32,478 bases of DNA from Larix sibirica. Taxonomy: Eukaryota; Streptophyta; Pinopsida; Pinales; Pinaceae. Numbering within the stretch: the first letter of the stretch is position 1; every line of letters starts with the position of its first letter. A model generated the notes under the pieces. That model made no database searches and had not been told where the DNA came from. It saw only the letters and a program-made list of their open reading frames with translations. Shown piece after piece: positions 1-10,154 of the stretch. Location of the stretch: assembly GCA_004151065.3 (NCBI GenBank), contig NWUY0300017133.1:21145-53622 (forward strand), written 5' to 3'. Both the position numbers and the translations under genes were made by a program.

Positions 1-355
1 AATGTCATCTCCAGGATGAGCACGGAAGGAGTTACACATCTCCCCCTATAAGTTGTAGAATGGACCTCTTCAACACAATAATACACATTTCAAACTAAAA
101 ATTGACTTATAAAAATAAAATTTGTTCTATAAAATAGCAAATTAGTGTACGGAATACATTACAATTTCTTTTAGCAATTGATTTGTTTTACTTTAATAAA
201 TTATGTTTGAATTTAGCATGCACACCAATAATTGAAATAATTTTCTTGAATCACAACTTTCCTGTTTGTACACCTTCAAATTAAATAATAGTTAGTATCG
301 TTGTTTACGTCAATTTGGTATGTATTTGCTACCAAATAGCCTCTTAATATATAGC
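1..355. other. AT-rich spacer, nothing recognised
   Basis: No long reading frame, RNA gene or element end is visible. Composition is strongly AT-rich and stop-dense on both strands, like the other spacers in the window. Confidence 0.6.
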
Positions 356-517
356 TGTTGATTAAAGAAACTTTGTTTATATATATATATAATTAAACAA
401 AGTTATAATGATTTAAATTTGTTATGCTAGCCAATAAATTTTTGTTGATTAAAGAAAATTTGTTTATGTAGATATTTTGATTAAACAAATGTATAATGAT
501 TTAAATTTGTTATGCTA
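356..517. repeat. Tandem duplication (74/75 bp units), each unit with an inverted repeat
   Basis: Unit 1 spans 356-429 and unit 2 spans 443-517; both begin TGTTGATTAAAG and end TTGTTATGCTA. Unit 1 contains an 11-bp perfect inverted repeat (369-379 AACTTTGTTTA with 394-404 TAAACAAAGTT) around an AT-dinucleotide loop. Unit 2 keeps the hairpin as ATTTGTTTA / TAAACAAAT although both arms have changed. It could be the ends of a small MITE-like element, but no target-site duplication was found. Confidence 0.7.
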
Positions 518-526
518 TGATACTAC

Positions 527-617
527 TAAATTTTGAATAAAATTGTGATTAATGGATAGAATAAAATTGTTATTAAATTTTGAATAAAAATGTGATTAAT
601 GGATTGAATAAAATTGT
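527..617. repeat. Tandem duplication, about 44-bp units
   Basis: Two near-identical AT-rich units, about 527-570 and 574-617, each starting TAAATTTTGAATAAAA and ending GAATAAAATTGT, differ at a few bases. No coding content. Confidence 0.7.
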
Positions 618-779
618 TTTTATTTTTGATAGTGGTTGTTTATGTACCGATTATTTGTAGAAATTAATGATATAGAGGGAGTGCGGACGATTGGAAACTG
701 TCTTTACAATAAAGTTTAATTGTTTCGACAACCAAGACAACAAGGCTACGTGTTAGCAAATACATGTTGATACAAATGC

Positions 780-1255
780 CAAAATGAAGAAGAAATGCAA
801 AAATAGAAGAAGTTGAGCATGTATAAGGGTGAATAAGTATGACAATGCACTATGCAGAGTTAAATGAGCTACAATTTGCAATTTTTTACAAATATAAATT
901 ACAAATTTGCACTATCCTTTGGCAAGTATCATTGCTTTCTTAATATTCCTAGAAGATAATTTGTTGCAACCCTCCATGAACCAAAACATTGCCACTGTTT
1001 AATCAGACCATGAATTGGACATTGACTTACATTTACCAAAATGAAGAAGAAATGTAGAAGCATAAGAAGTTGAGCATGGATAAGGTTGAACATGTATGAC
1101 GATGCACTATGCGAAGTTAAACTACCTACAATTGGAAATTTCTTGATTTACACTACCCATTGACATTGGCAGGTATCATTGCTTTCTTAATATTCCTATA
1201 TGCTAAGTTATTGCAACCCTCAAGGAGACCTAGACATTGACATTATCAATTGACC
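780..1255. repeat. Diverged tandem duplication, about 235 bp
   Basis: About 780-1015 and 1039-1255 align along their length. Shared blocks in the same order are AAAATGAAGAAGAAATG, AAGTTGAGCATG, ATGCACTATGC, GTATCATTGCTTTCTTAA and TTGCAACCCTC. The copies differ by scattered substitutions and small indels, so this is an old duplication. No coding potential is seen in either copy. Confidence 0.75.
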
Positions 1256-1738
1256 ATTTTAATTATCTAATGTAATGACAACTCAAGTCATGATTTTACA
1301 TAATATAGTTCTTCAACAAATGAGCACAAAAAAATGAACCAAATAATAATTGTTGAGGAAAATCATATAGGTCTTGTAAACTATTGACATTGAAGCTTAG
1401 CCAAAATGCCTTATTGAACCAATTAAAGATAAATAATATGACAATGGCATATCAATACAACTATAAAGATCCTGTTCAACTTTGCTCTTCTCTTAAGGTT
1501 AGTTAACTAGTTAGTGATATCAATTCAAGCATATATGAAGTAGAACCCCCTATTTGTTTTAGTTTCTCACCTCAAGCAGAAAGTCCTTGCTTCCATTCAA
1601 AATGGCTATTGACCAAGGAAGTATGGATACCTAGAAGACACCTATCAAATGAAAATTAATGATATTAGTTCATTAACCCATGAAATTAGGGAACACACAT
1701 TCATTTAAAACAACTCCATGCAATATGAAATATGATTT
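1256..1738. other. AT-rich spacer, nothing recognised
   Basis: No reading frame, RNA gene or element boundary could be supported here. Confidence 0.6.
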
Positions 1739-1932
1739 GGGTCTCGTTCTGACCTCTTCCGGAGAAGCCCAAACATGGAAATGAGAATCTTTGACTTTAG
1801 ATTTGAATGCCAAAGCTCACATTATATAATAACATATTAACATCAATATATTTCGGTCTAACCTCTTTCAGAGAAGCCCATACATGAAAATGAGAATCTT
1901 TAACTTTAGATTTGAATGCCAAAGCTCACATT
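1739..1932. repeat. Tandem duplication (about 115 bp) split by LINE-1A
   Basis: Unit 1 (about 1739-1854) carries GAGAAGCCCA, ATGAGAATCTTT, TTTAGATTTGAATGCC and then CCAAAGCTCACATT followed by an ATAATAACATATTAACATC-like block. Unit 2 starts at 1855 with the same order, but after CCAAAGCTCACATT at 1932 the LINE begins. The missing end of unit 2 resumes on the far side of the LINE at 9145-9175. The duplication therefore predates the insertion. Confidence 0.9.
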
Positions 1933-1934
1933 TT
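1919..1934. repeat. Target-site duplication of LINE-1A, left copy
   Basis: CCAAAGCTCACATTTT (the last Ts are shared with the oligo-T tail) is identical to 9131-9146. The uninterrupted unit of the surrounding tandem repeat shows the same 14 bp in the unoccupied state at about 1810-1823, which confirms the boundaries. Confidence 0.92.
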
Positions 1935-1939
1935 TTTTG

Positions 1940-2243
1940 TAAGCAATAACATTATATTACTATAAAAATAGGAGATACATGGCTTTCAAAACAGATGGCC
2001 TTGCTGGATTACAGACTGCTCAGCTGCCATATATTCATCCCTTGAATTTCTAAAAACACCAGTCCACCCCATATCTGCAAAAATGAATCCCTTCCCGTGC
2101 ACCATTACATAATCGACCATCGAACCCCAACCACCCTAGAAAATACCTATTGTCGACAGACTGTCAAGTATACTATGGAAATAGATCAGAACTAGATACC
2201 TAGACATATAGAAAGATAAAAAATAGTACCAGATAAACACACT
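1940..2243 (-). other. LINE-1A terminal 3' untranslated segment
   Basis: This lies between the stop of the last 3' reading frame (2244) and the A-tail. It is stop-rich in all frames. The last bases on the minus strand are ATGTTATTGCTTAC directly before the A-tail. There is no T-tract hairpin of the kind seen in the other copies. Confidence 0.6.
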
Positions 2244-2872
2244 TTATATCTTCTTGACCATGGCAACACCCGAGGAAGATGTGGATTGACGCAGATGTCC
2301 AAAGTGCATGCAGAGATCACCACCAGCTTTCTTTTCACCAGGAGGGTCACTCGCACCAATAATCAAGCCCTGACCACACCCGCCAGGGGCCAAGGGACCC
2401 ACACCAGAATTATCTTCATGAGGGGGGTAAAGCGTGATGCCCAATTTCATAGCAATGAGGTCTATTTTATGATGCATTATCCAGTTATCATTATTATGCT
2501 CTTTCCATGCTTTAACAGGTTTCACCTCCCTTGCTACTTTGTTCTCCTGGTCCATTAGAACATGCGACAACAAACCCTTCATGGCCCAATGGGTTGTGAT
2601 AATGGGGTTGTAATCAGAGAGTTGTCCAACAGTCGAACCAGGGTCACTAACCCACTCTACAACGTCCTCCTGAAATTCTCCATTTTCATGGCTTTAACCT
2701 GCTCTCATAAATATTGCTACACCCACTCAATTTCTTCTTTGATAATGGGGGGGATCCTTTCCTTAAAGAAACTCGTCGCTTGAACAACTTTGTTTTGCTC
2801 ACGAGTAACCCTCACAACACAACCCTTCCTTTCATCCTTCCCAAGCCTCTTATATTTTCTCCCGGGCGCCAT
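2244..2872 (-). pseudogene. LINE-1A third reading frame in the 3' part, unknown function, frameshifted
   Basis: An ATG at 2872 opens a lysine/arginine-rich frame (starting MAPGRKYKRLGKDERKG) that runs to a TAG at 2717-2719. That stop and a TGA four codons later (V-stop-Q-Y-L-stop-E-Q) look like single transitions from CAG and CGA. After a frameshift near 2655-2665 the frame continues to 2244, giving about 209 codons in all. The product would be hydrophilic, with a basic N-terminus, a tryptophan/histidine-containing middle and a glycine/proline-rich C-terminus (LAPGGCGQGLIIGAS, GDLCMHFGHLRQS). I recognise no domain. Plant L1 elements usually have little coding sequence after RNase H. It could be a captured host exon, a lineage-specific ORF3 or chance; the frame reconstruction is inference. 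Confidence 0.4.
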
Positions 2873-2986
2873 GATTTCACGCCATGGGGAAAATATCTCT
2901 TCCACAGACAGAGAATTACAATTACATAAAAGCACTATCTCATAGGAGAAAGCTCTGAGCGGAGACTTTCCTTTAAGCCTAAGATT

Positions 2987-3406
2987 TCACACCATATTTA
3001 TAGCAGGCCACCTATGCCACATTCGGATGTCCTGCATTGATAGAAGTACTGCAAATATGAGCCCAGTATAATCCCTACAGATCCACCATCTTTCCTCATT
3101 AAATAATCGTATTGTATCCTCCAAACTAGGACCTTTCCATAACCACATTTCATCATGACCAGAAGGGGTACTTAATTGTTCTCTCGGGTGGATGCAAAAT
3201 TGGTTAGTACGACCTCTGTCTTGAGGGATAGGGCCTTGATTACTCCAGGCAGCCATCGAAACAACCATGTGGGTCCTAGCCGGGTTAACATCCTCGAGCC
3301 TCGCGTCCTCCCTCTCTTCCCACACACGTCTGATTAGCCCAATCGTCAACCTGATAACAAGACAACTATCCCTCCACAAGTCTACCTTTTTTATTTTCCC
3401 CCACAT
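2987..3406 (-). CDS. LINE-1A 139-codon frame after RNase H, unknown
   Basis: An uninterrupted 139-codon frame overlaps the last 41 bases of the RNase H frame in another phase. It could be a separate small frame or a C-terminal extension of ORF2 reached by a shift in the A-rich run near 3390. It contains the tryptophan-rich stretches MVVSMAAWSNQGPIP, HDEMWLWKGPS and EERWWICRDYTG, with charged residues between. It is in phase with the frame that starts at 2872, separated only by the stop at 2987-2989 and about 38 codons. No family is recognised. Being open in an otherwise stop-riddled element is mildly notable, but coding status is unproven. Confidence 0.3.
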   Translation of the reverse strand: MWGKIKKVDLWRDSCLVIRLTIGLIRRVWEEREDARLEDVNPARTHMVVSMAAWSNQGPIPQDRGRTNQFCIHPREQLSTPSGHDEMWLWKGPSLEDTIRLFNEERWWICRDYTGLIFAVLLSMQDIRMWHRWPAINMV

Positions 3407-5624
3407 TAGCTAAGTAGTCTGCCACCTTGTTCTGTTCATGTTTGACGTGGACAAAAACCCAATCATGTCGTACATTTAGGAAAGTCGCACGCTTTTCCAC
3501 CCTGTAAATGAGAATCCAACTATCAACCACCTTTGCAATCTTTTGTCCATTCTGGAGCCTCTTCACCATTTGGACAATGATGTTCAAGTCCCTCTCAACC
3601 ACCGTCAGCTCCCATCAATTGTTTGCTATCATCTGAAGACCACATAGGAGACCTTCGATCTTGGGGGTGTTGTTTGTTTCATGTCCAATGAACCCATGAT
3701 ACACCTGGATAATGCTCCCTTCAGGGTTTTTGATCACACCTCCGAAGCTCGCAGAGCCTGGTTTCCCTTAGAGGCCTTGTCAAAATTTAATTTGAAGTGG
3801 CCCTCAGGGGGAAGAGACCAGATCGACAAGCTGTCAGGAGGGATCTGTTTGGGTTTGAATCGGATCCATCCTTGGATGGAATTGCTTATACCCCAGCTTG
3901 CCAAAATTATTTTCTCGTGGTTTCCCATTTCCTAGTCTTTTTCATTCCATTTAGTAATCCTGATCGTTTCCTCGATGTGGATTCCAACTCTGATCCAAAA
4001 CTACTGTGGCATTTTCTTCTTATCTTGGAAAATTCTGCTATTCCTTTTCTTCTAGACTTCCCAAATAAGGAAACCCAAGAATATGAGCCAAATTATGAGA
4101 ATGATGGGGTTATGAAAGGCTTTACTGTCCCAATTATTGAAGGTTTGATCTGGTTGAACCCTCATCCGATTTCATCTTTGAAAAATATCTGCCCCACTGT
4201 CCCAAAGTGCAGAGGAGAAAGGACATGAATCCAACAGATCGTCTAGGGTTTCCTCCTCGCAACAACATAGGGGTATTGGAATGGGATACACACTCCACGT
4301 TTCTTCAAATTTTCCCCTGTTAAAATTTTTTTATAGGTGACAAGCCAAATGAAAGTGACCACCTTTGACCACGGATTGAAGTTCCATACCTTCTACTAGA
4401 TTTCATTAACTCAGGGTCCTTCATGATTTGTCCAAAGATCATAGGCCTCCTTGGTGTTAAAATTTCCTTTTGTCTAATACCCCCATCAAAGTTTATCCGG
4501 TCCCCTTTGGATCCAGATGCACCTAACCTGGAGAACCTCTTGAATTTTTGGGAAACTCTTCTGCCAAAATATCTGGTTCCACCAAATTTGAGGGTTCCAT
4601 TCATGGAAGTCCTCATTAGCTCGCTCCTCACTCCTAAATTGGAAAAACTTTGTCAACCCTAGATCCCTTGCCTAGTTTTGACAAAGATCCAAATTTGGAT
4701 TCATCGTGATCTTACGCATCTGTTGCTAGAATCATTTCAGAAATTTGCATCTTCCCCATCTCTGATTTCCTAGAAGCTATGGTCTTGTATGATACTTCTA
4801 TTTTCGAACACATACCTCCATATATGAGGTCCTTGTTTGTCCTCATTAAACCGGATGAGTTCCCTTCTTTGCTTATTTCTGGCATATTTGATATGCCACA
4901 ATTTTTCCCAAGGATCCTCTTTATGGGTGACCCAATGCCACCATATTTTGGCCCCAATAAATTTGCTATTATACTCCGGGTCACGAAGGCCTAAACTGCC
5001 TTGAGATTTTCATTTACAAACCTTCTCCCATCTAACTAAGGCCCATCTGTGTTTGTCTTGGTTGCAACCACACATGAATTGGAGCTGTATATTCCTTATC
5101 TCCTTAAGAACACTTTTGGAGCCGCCATGGCCGAGAGTAAATAGATGGGCATTGCTTGAAGCACAACCTTAACCAACACAACTCTACTAGCCAAGTTAAT
5201 CGGTAGGTAATCCCAATTTGTCGGTTTCTTCCTCATTTGATCCAGCAGATCATCCCATGAAATTTTCCTGATGACTCCTTCAGCTAAAGGGGAACCTAAA
5301 TATTTCGACAGAAGGGAGCTCCCTTGGAACCCAAGAATGCGCTGAATGTTCCTTTGAGAAATACTAAGAGTATTAAAGAAAAGGATCTGTGATTTCTCAT
5401 TATTAATTTCCAGACCTGAAGCTTTAGAAAACATCGTCAAACCTTTCTTGAAAGCTATTCCTTCCTAAACAGATGAGTGACCCATCAACATCGTATCATT
5501 GACAAATTGCTGATGAGTAAACTTTTCCACCCCAATATGAAGTTTCAACCCCTTGTTTTCCTCATTCTCCACCATAGATTTAATCACTCGGCCTAGATCT
5601 TCAACCACAAAAATAAATAGGAAA

Positions 5625-5644
5625 GGGGATAAGGGGATAAGGGG
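5625..5644 (-). repeat. 8-bp tandem duplication inside the RT motif of LINE-1A
   Basis: GGGGATAA is repeated at 5625-5632 and 5633-5640. On the coding strand TTATCCCC is doubled within the codons for DPLSP. The frame before it reads RGIRQGDPLSP. The frame after it continues as FLFIFVVEDLGRVIK, exactly what the family predicts without the extra 8 bp. It is therefore an inactivating slippage event. Confidence 0.88.
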
Positions 5645-7591
5645 TCCCCCTGTCTAATACCCCGAGATGGGATGAAAGTACTAGTGGGGGCACCATTGAG
5701 CAGAATTGGAAAAGAATTCGTGGAAGTCATGTTCATTATCCATTCTATCCTATCATGGTGAAAACCATAAGCTTTTAGCACTTCCCTCATGAACTGCTAG
5801 CTTATCTTATCATAATATTTTGAGATATCTAATTGAAGCAACATACCATCCTTTTTAGTAACATTCAGAGAGTGAATAACTTCATGGACAAGAATCACTC
5901 CATCTAAAATTTGGTGCCTTTCCACAAAGCCCGATTTTTTCGGGCCAACCAAATTAGGGAGGATAGGTTTCAACCTATTCACAATGACTTTAGTGATAAT
6001 ATTGTAGATAACATTTCATAAGGATATGGGTCTAAATTTACCTAGAGAATCAACTCCCTCGACTTTCAGAATGAGGGTGAGGAAGGTTGAGTTGAAGGAC
6101 CTGAGCACTCTATCTTGTTGGGAGTCCTCCACAATATTCCACACATCCATGTTGATAAGATCCCAAAAATGATGGAATAAATTTGTCGTGAAACCATTGG
6201 GGCTGGGAGCTTTCCCATCCGCCATCTAATGCACAACTTCCTCAAATTTCAGCAGCTTCACAGGTTTCACTAGGAAGTCATTCTGGCTCGAGGAAAAAAG
6301 ATTGGGGATATGCCGAGTGATTTTTTCTATGTGCTCACACTGATCTCTCCTATCTTCCTTCTTGATTTTCTCAAAGTAGTTTACCAGTTCATTTCCATCT
6401 CTTCTCTTGTTTCCACATACTTCCCTGCCTCTTTTTTCAGTCTCATTAGTTGGGATTTTTGACGATTCTGGATCACAGGATAGTGGAAGAACTTTGTATT
6501 TTGCTCCCTCTCTCGAATCCACTAGTTCCTATACTTTTGCTTCCATTATATATCTTCTCGCTTTTTGCAAGAATTGAGATGATACAAGGTATCATGTTCC
6601 TTAAGCTTCAGTGCCTCACTATACCCATAATTCATTCCCTCCCTCTAGATCTCTTCCAATTTCTCATTAAGACGTTTTTTGTCATGGAAGATATCCCAAA
6701 ACGACTCTTTATTCCAAGTATAGATCCTCTCTTTTACTGCTTTTAAGTTTTGCTGAAATTGGTACATCCGTGTTCCCCTCAAGGTGTCCAACTCCTCCCA
6801 CCATTGCTGGACTATTGATTTGAAGTCCTTGTGCTCCAGCCAGAACTGTTCAAAACAAAAAGGTTTCCTAATTGGAGGGCCCCTTCATTCCCATACAAGG
6901 TCCACTGGCCAATGATCCGATCTAGCGGAAGGTAGGACCATAGCCGTCACATCCCCACTTCCACTGACCAAACCTTCAAAAAGTAAAAATCTGTCTAATC
7001 TGGAAGCCACATGGTGTTTTCCCCCACGTCGGTTGTTCCAGGTAAACCACCCATTCCCCGTTTCCACGTCCACCAACCGATTGTCGTTTATAAAGTCCTT
7101 AAAAGCCTCATTGGTCTCTTTAAGAATCTGTCTTCCTCCCTTTTTCTCTTGCAGAGAGGTAATCATATTAAAATCGCCACCCACCAAACAATGTTGATCC
7201 CCAGTCTCTCTCACGCCCTCTTTCAGGGAGGCAAGGAAGTTCAGTTTATGAGAATAGATACTAAGTCCATAAACATTAGTGATGAATCATTTAATTGTTG
7301 TATTGCAAATCTGAAAATATACAGAAAGAAAGAATCGAGTAGCTCTGAAGTTATTTAAGCAGACCACCTCCGACCGCTAGAGGATTTCCAATCTTCCCGC
7401 AGCACCACGTGCGTCAATTTCTATCACGTCACTAGCTCTCCAAAATTTGTTACCTATCTCTTGCATAGTCTTTGAACTGTATTTTGTTTCTTGTAAGAAA
7501 ACCACTGCTAGCTTCTCCATTCTCAACTTACTTCTAAGAGTCTTTATTTTTCGTGGGTGACTCGCTCCCCATATGTTCCAAGTTATGACCT

Positions 7592-7595
7592 TCAT
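7592..7595 (-). other. ORF1 stop / ORF2 start overlap (ATGA) in LINE-1A
   Basis: On the minus strand the ORF2 ATG (7595-7593) overlaps a TGA (7594-7592). That TGA ends a frame whose last residues read TVKAAFSEVNRVSQ and extend upstream as a basic lysine/arginine-rich ORF1 tail. The same overlap occurs in LINE-1D. Confidence 0.75.
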
Positions 7596-8990
7596 TGAGA
7601 AACCCGATTAACTTCAGAAAAGGCTGCCTTTACCGTGGGATACTGGCCCGTTTCCACCGACATGGTTCCAAATTCTACAATCCTTTGTCGGTTCGTCTTT
7701 CTTCCTCGTTTTTTGCCTTCTTCTGACTGTTTCTATTTACTCCCCTTTGATGGGTCTGTTACAATACCCAGCTAGGGAGATGCCTTTTTTCTTTCCTTTT
7801 CAGAATGGCTTGTTACAAGAGTTCTATTTGTCTTCTTGGAATATACCGCTTCCCTTCCTTGTTGCATTCTTCTTGATCTCATCCATATCTAGATCCCCCA
7901 AGTCCATGTCCTCAACTTATTCCAGTTGGTCCTCCTCCATTCCTTCGAACTGCTCCTCCAAACCCTTCTGGACAATATCCGGGGGAGAAATTGCCTCCTT
8001 CCCTTCCGTGTTGCTTGATTTCTGTTTGTATTTGTTAAGGTTGCTTAGATCCTCCCCCACCTGATTAAGCGTTTCAAATTGGTTCTCCATATTTGTCTTA
8101 TGTTCCATGGTCGGTTGATTCTACATCTGATTGTTGGATCGTTGTCCTTGTCTCCGTTTTTTTTTCACTTGAGTAAGCCCTTTCCCATCTGCCTCTTTCT
8201 CCTGGATCCCTTGAGCCTAGGTTTGGGCCAGACGATTTTGGGGGAAACCCCGTCCATATTCGTGACATTGTCTACATCTGAATGGCAACTGCACATAATC
8301 AATGGGTTACACCCAGGCCTCATCCTCCTAGGTGAGATTGGTTGCTTCTGGAAATTCACGTGACATTTCCATATACACACAGATCCTAACAAAAGATGTG
8401 TATCTCTGCTGTTTTGTCTTCTCTGAAGCCTTCACAAATTTTCTTAGGGTATTTCCATTGGATTCCAGAATCTCTGGTTCCCAGTATTCACAGGGCAGAG
8501 AGTACAGCCTGATCCATACTGGTGCAATGCTCATATCTTAATTTTCTGGGTTGAAACGTTCCTTCCATGGACGTAAAAAGAGCCCAACAGAAGAAAAAAA
8601 AAAGTGCGGTCCTCCCCATAGAATTATTTCTCCATCCTCCTGATTGAAAAATATGACTGTAAAGAAACCCTTTGACCCCAAGTGTAGATCATAATTCCCC
8701 CTGGGGTTCTAGATTAGCTTGATCCATCTCAGAAGGTCCTTCTCTTTTGGCCATATTCTGATGAATTTCCCAATCAGACATTTCTCCTTCCATTGCTCCA
8801 CTCTCTCCCTTAATTTTTCAGATTTGATTTGAAGAGAAGGGTTTTTGTTGATTTCGGTAAGCAACCACCTTGCCTCCTTCGCCGATCCATATCTACTTTC
8901 TTTCCCCCCTCATTGCCCTCTCCAAGTAGTTCTTTGCTGAAACCTCCTCTCCCCCAATAGATCGTTGCACAAAGGAGGGGGATCAACCCC
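7592..8990 (-). pseudogene. LINE-1A ORF1: DUF4283-like nucleic-acid-binding protein (disrupted)
   Basis: ORF1 binds the element RNA. The clearest stretch is one frame from about 8890 to 8240: EARWLLTEINKNPSLQ, LIGKFIRIWPKEKDLLRWIK, GFFTVIFFNQEDGE, WKERFNPEN, then APVWIRLYSLPCEYWEPEIL and RYTSFVRICVYMEMSREFPEA, the usual order of a plant L1 DUF4283 domain. A knuckle follows at about 8276-8240 and reads CRQCHEYGRGF: the first two Cys survive, His has become Arg and the last Cys is lost. Downstream is an acidic, glutamine-rich stretch (8108-7917) and a basic tail that ends at the TGA overlapping the ORF2 start. In-frame stops and at least one frameshift are present. The start codon is uncertain, within about 8900-9000. 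Confidence 0.85.
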
Positions 8991-9130
8991 CTCTAGGCAT
9001 CCCCATTTGAAACCCTAGTCTTCATGCGGCTATGCTTCTCCTATCTCCATGATCCCAACTATCGTCCCTCGTCCAGATAAACAACTAAGTTGCATCCCTT
9101 GATCTCAAATAATACTGTGTTAAATAATCA

Positions 9131-9146
9131 CCAAAGCTCACATTTT
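9131..9146. repeat. Target-site duplication of LINE-1A, right copy
   Basis: CCAAAGCTCACATTTT matches 1919-1934 exactly. The following bases (9147-9175) continue the interrupted host tandem repeat. Confidence 0.92.
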
Positions 9147-10139
9147 ATAATAACATATTAACATCAATATATTTCATGTCAAATTGCATACATGAGAATA
9201 CATAACACTATGAAAATCAAATGTAAAATTAGATAAAATAAACACTATAAACAATATGCATTATATCCATTATTTTATATATGTTTAAAATGTTCATAAA
9301 AATATACTTAAACCACATGCTAGTCTCAACACTCGGGCAAAAACAAATAATAAAGTAATAGTGTCTAAATGTTAGATGTTTTCGACCTTTTTCAGACTCG
9401 TTTTTTGGCTTGTTTTTTATAGAATACGATAGATATTTTAGATTAATTCTTGAAAAAGCATACTATAGTTATTAAACTTGCATAATCTTGATGCCCTTGA
9501 GGTATTTGAGGATGTTGAATCCATTTATACATTCAAAAACATGAATTAAACACTTTTCAAAATTCAGATTTTGGAAAAAAATATTAGCCCAATTTCAATA
9601 AAATAATCACGAGAAAATCCAAAACGTCTAAAAAAAACTACTCCAATAATAATTATTAAAAAATAACCTTTACAATATATACCACATTCAAAATCCTTTA
9701 CAATGTATACCACACTCAAGATCCACAATTTTAAATCCCTATTTGTTTATTCATTATTTTTTATAATTAATGTTACCTAAAATCAATAATAATACAAATC
9801 AACCTTTACATTGTATATTATTATTTTTAATTAATCTCGTCTAAAATAAATAATTATAAATTAATAATAAAAAACAACCTTTACAATGTATAACACATTA
9901 TAATAAAGAATAAAATGATACCTCATCTAATTTAATTTAAAATTGATAATTATAATTAATTTAATCTAAAATTGAAGTTAAATATGAATCTATTAACTAT
10001 ACTAATTCCAAGGTTTGCAATAGCATACTTTTTAAAGCTCTTATAATAATGATCGTACTTTCTATCTTCACTACGACGATTTCATTGTTACATCAAACCA
10101 CTTTGTTATTAATAAATTTTTATAGGTTCTATTTTAATT
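9147..10139. other. AT-rich spacer with a short repeated motif
   Basis: Apart from the end of the split host repeat (to 9175) and the CCTTTACAATGTATA repeats listed separately, I see nothing coding. Composition is very AT-rich. Confidence 0.6.
9667..9900. repeat. Four copies of a CCTTTACAATGTATA motif
   Basis: Two 28-bp units are adjacent (9667-9694 and 9695-9722), each CCTTTACAAT[A/G]TATACCACA followed by a variable end. Two further partial copies lie at about 9803 and 9878. The last ends TAACACATTA, close to the ACCACATT of the first. It looks like a small expanded tandem or interspersed repeat. Confidence 0.65.
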
Positions 10140-10154
10140 AGTGCAAATACATTT
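10140..10154. repeat. Target-site duplication of LINE-1B, left copy
   Basis: AGTGCAAATACATTT is identical to 18980-18994, which directly follows the A-tail of LINE-1B. Confidence 0.9.

Larger units (their letters stand above)
3366..7595 (-). pseudogene. LINE-1A ORF2: endonuclease, reverse transcriptase, zf-RVT, RNase H (disrupted)
   Basis: The start is the ATG at 7595 (MKVITWNIWG). The endonuclease (7595-6885) stays in one frame with stops near 7377 and 7292; its TWNIWG, LQET, GDFN and SDHWP motifs are all present. Reverse transcriptase follows (6225-5096): KAPSPNGFTTNLFHHFW, FRPISL, LQLDISKYYDK (motif A Asp present), RGIRQGDPLSP, then an 8-bp duplication that shifts frame, then QFVNDT in place of F/YxDD at about 5492-5508. 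A WWHWVTHKEDPWEKLWHIKY block lies near 4800-4950 and a zf-RVT region near 4200-4480. RNase H (about 3825-3366) keeps its four acidic positions (NFD, KIEGL, ERD, ADYLA) but has a stop near 3615. Many other stops and shifts make it non-functional. It acted with ORF1 in target-primed reverse transcription. Confidence 0.93.
1933..9130 (-). mobile_element. LINE-1A, L1-clade non-LTR retrotransposon, near full length
   Basis: A plant L1-type LINE on the minus strand. Reading 5' to 3' (9130 down to 1933) it holds a short 5' leader, ORF1 (DUF4283-like domain and degenerate knuckle), ORF2 (endonuclease, reverse transcriptase, zf-RVT, RNase H), an unusually long 3' part with further reading frames, and a short A-tail seen as oligo-T at 1931-1938. 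It is bounded by perfect 14-16 bp target-site duplications. Both ORFs carry stops and frameshifts, so the copy cannot move itself. Its 3' end (ATGTTATTGCTTAC then A-tail) differs from the other LINEs in the window, so it belongs to another lineage. Confidence 0.95.

Noticed and set aside
4712-4984. 90-codon minus-strand frame as a separate protein
   Set aside because: The neighbouring phase encodes the family block WWHWVTHKEDPWEKLWHIKY, so this is an out-of-phase shadow of ORF2.
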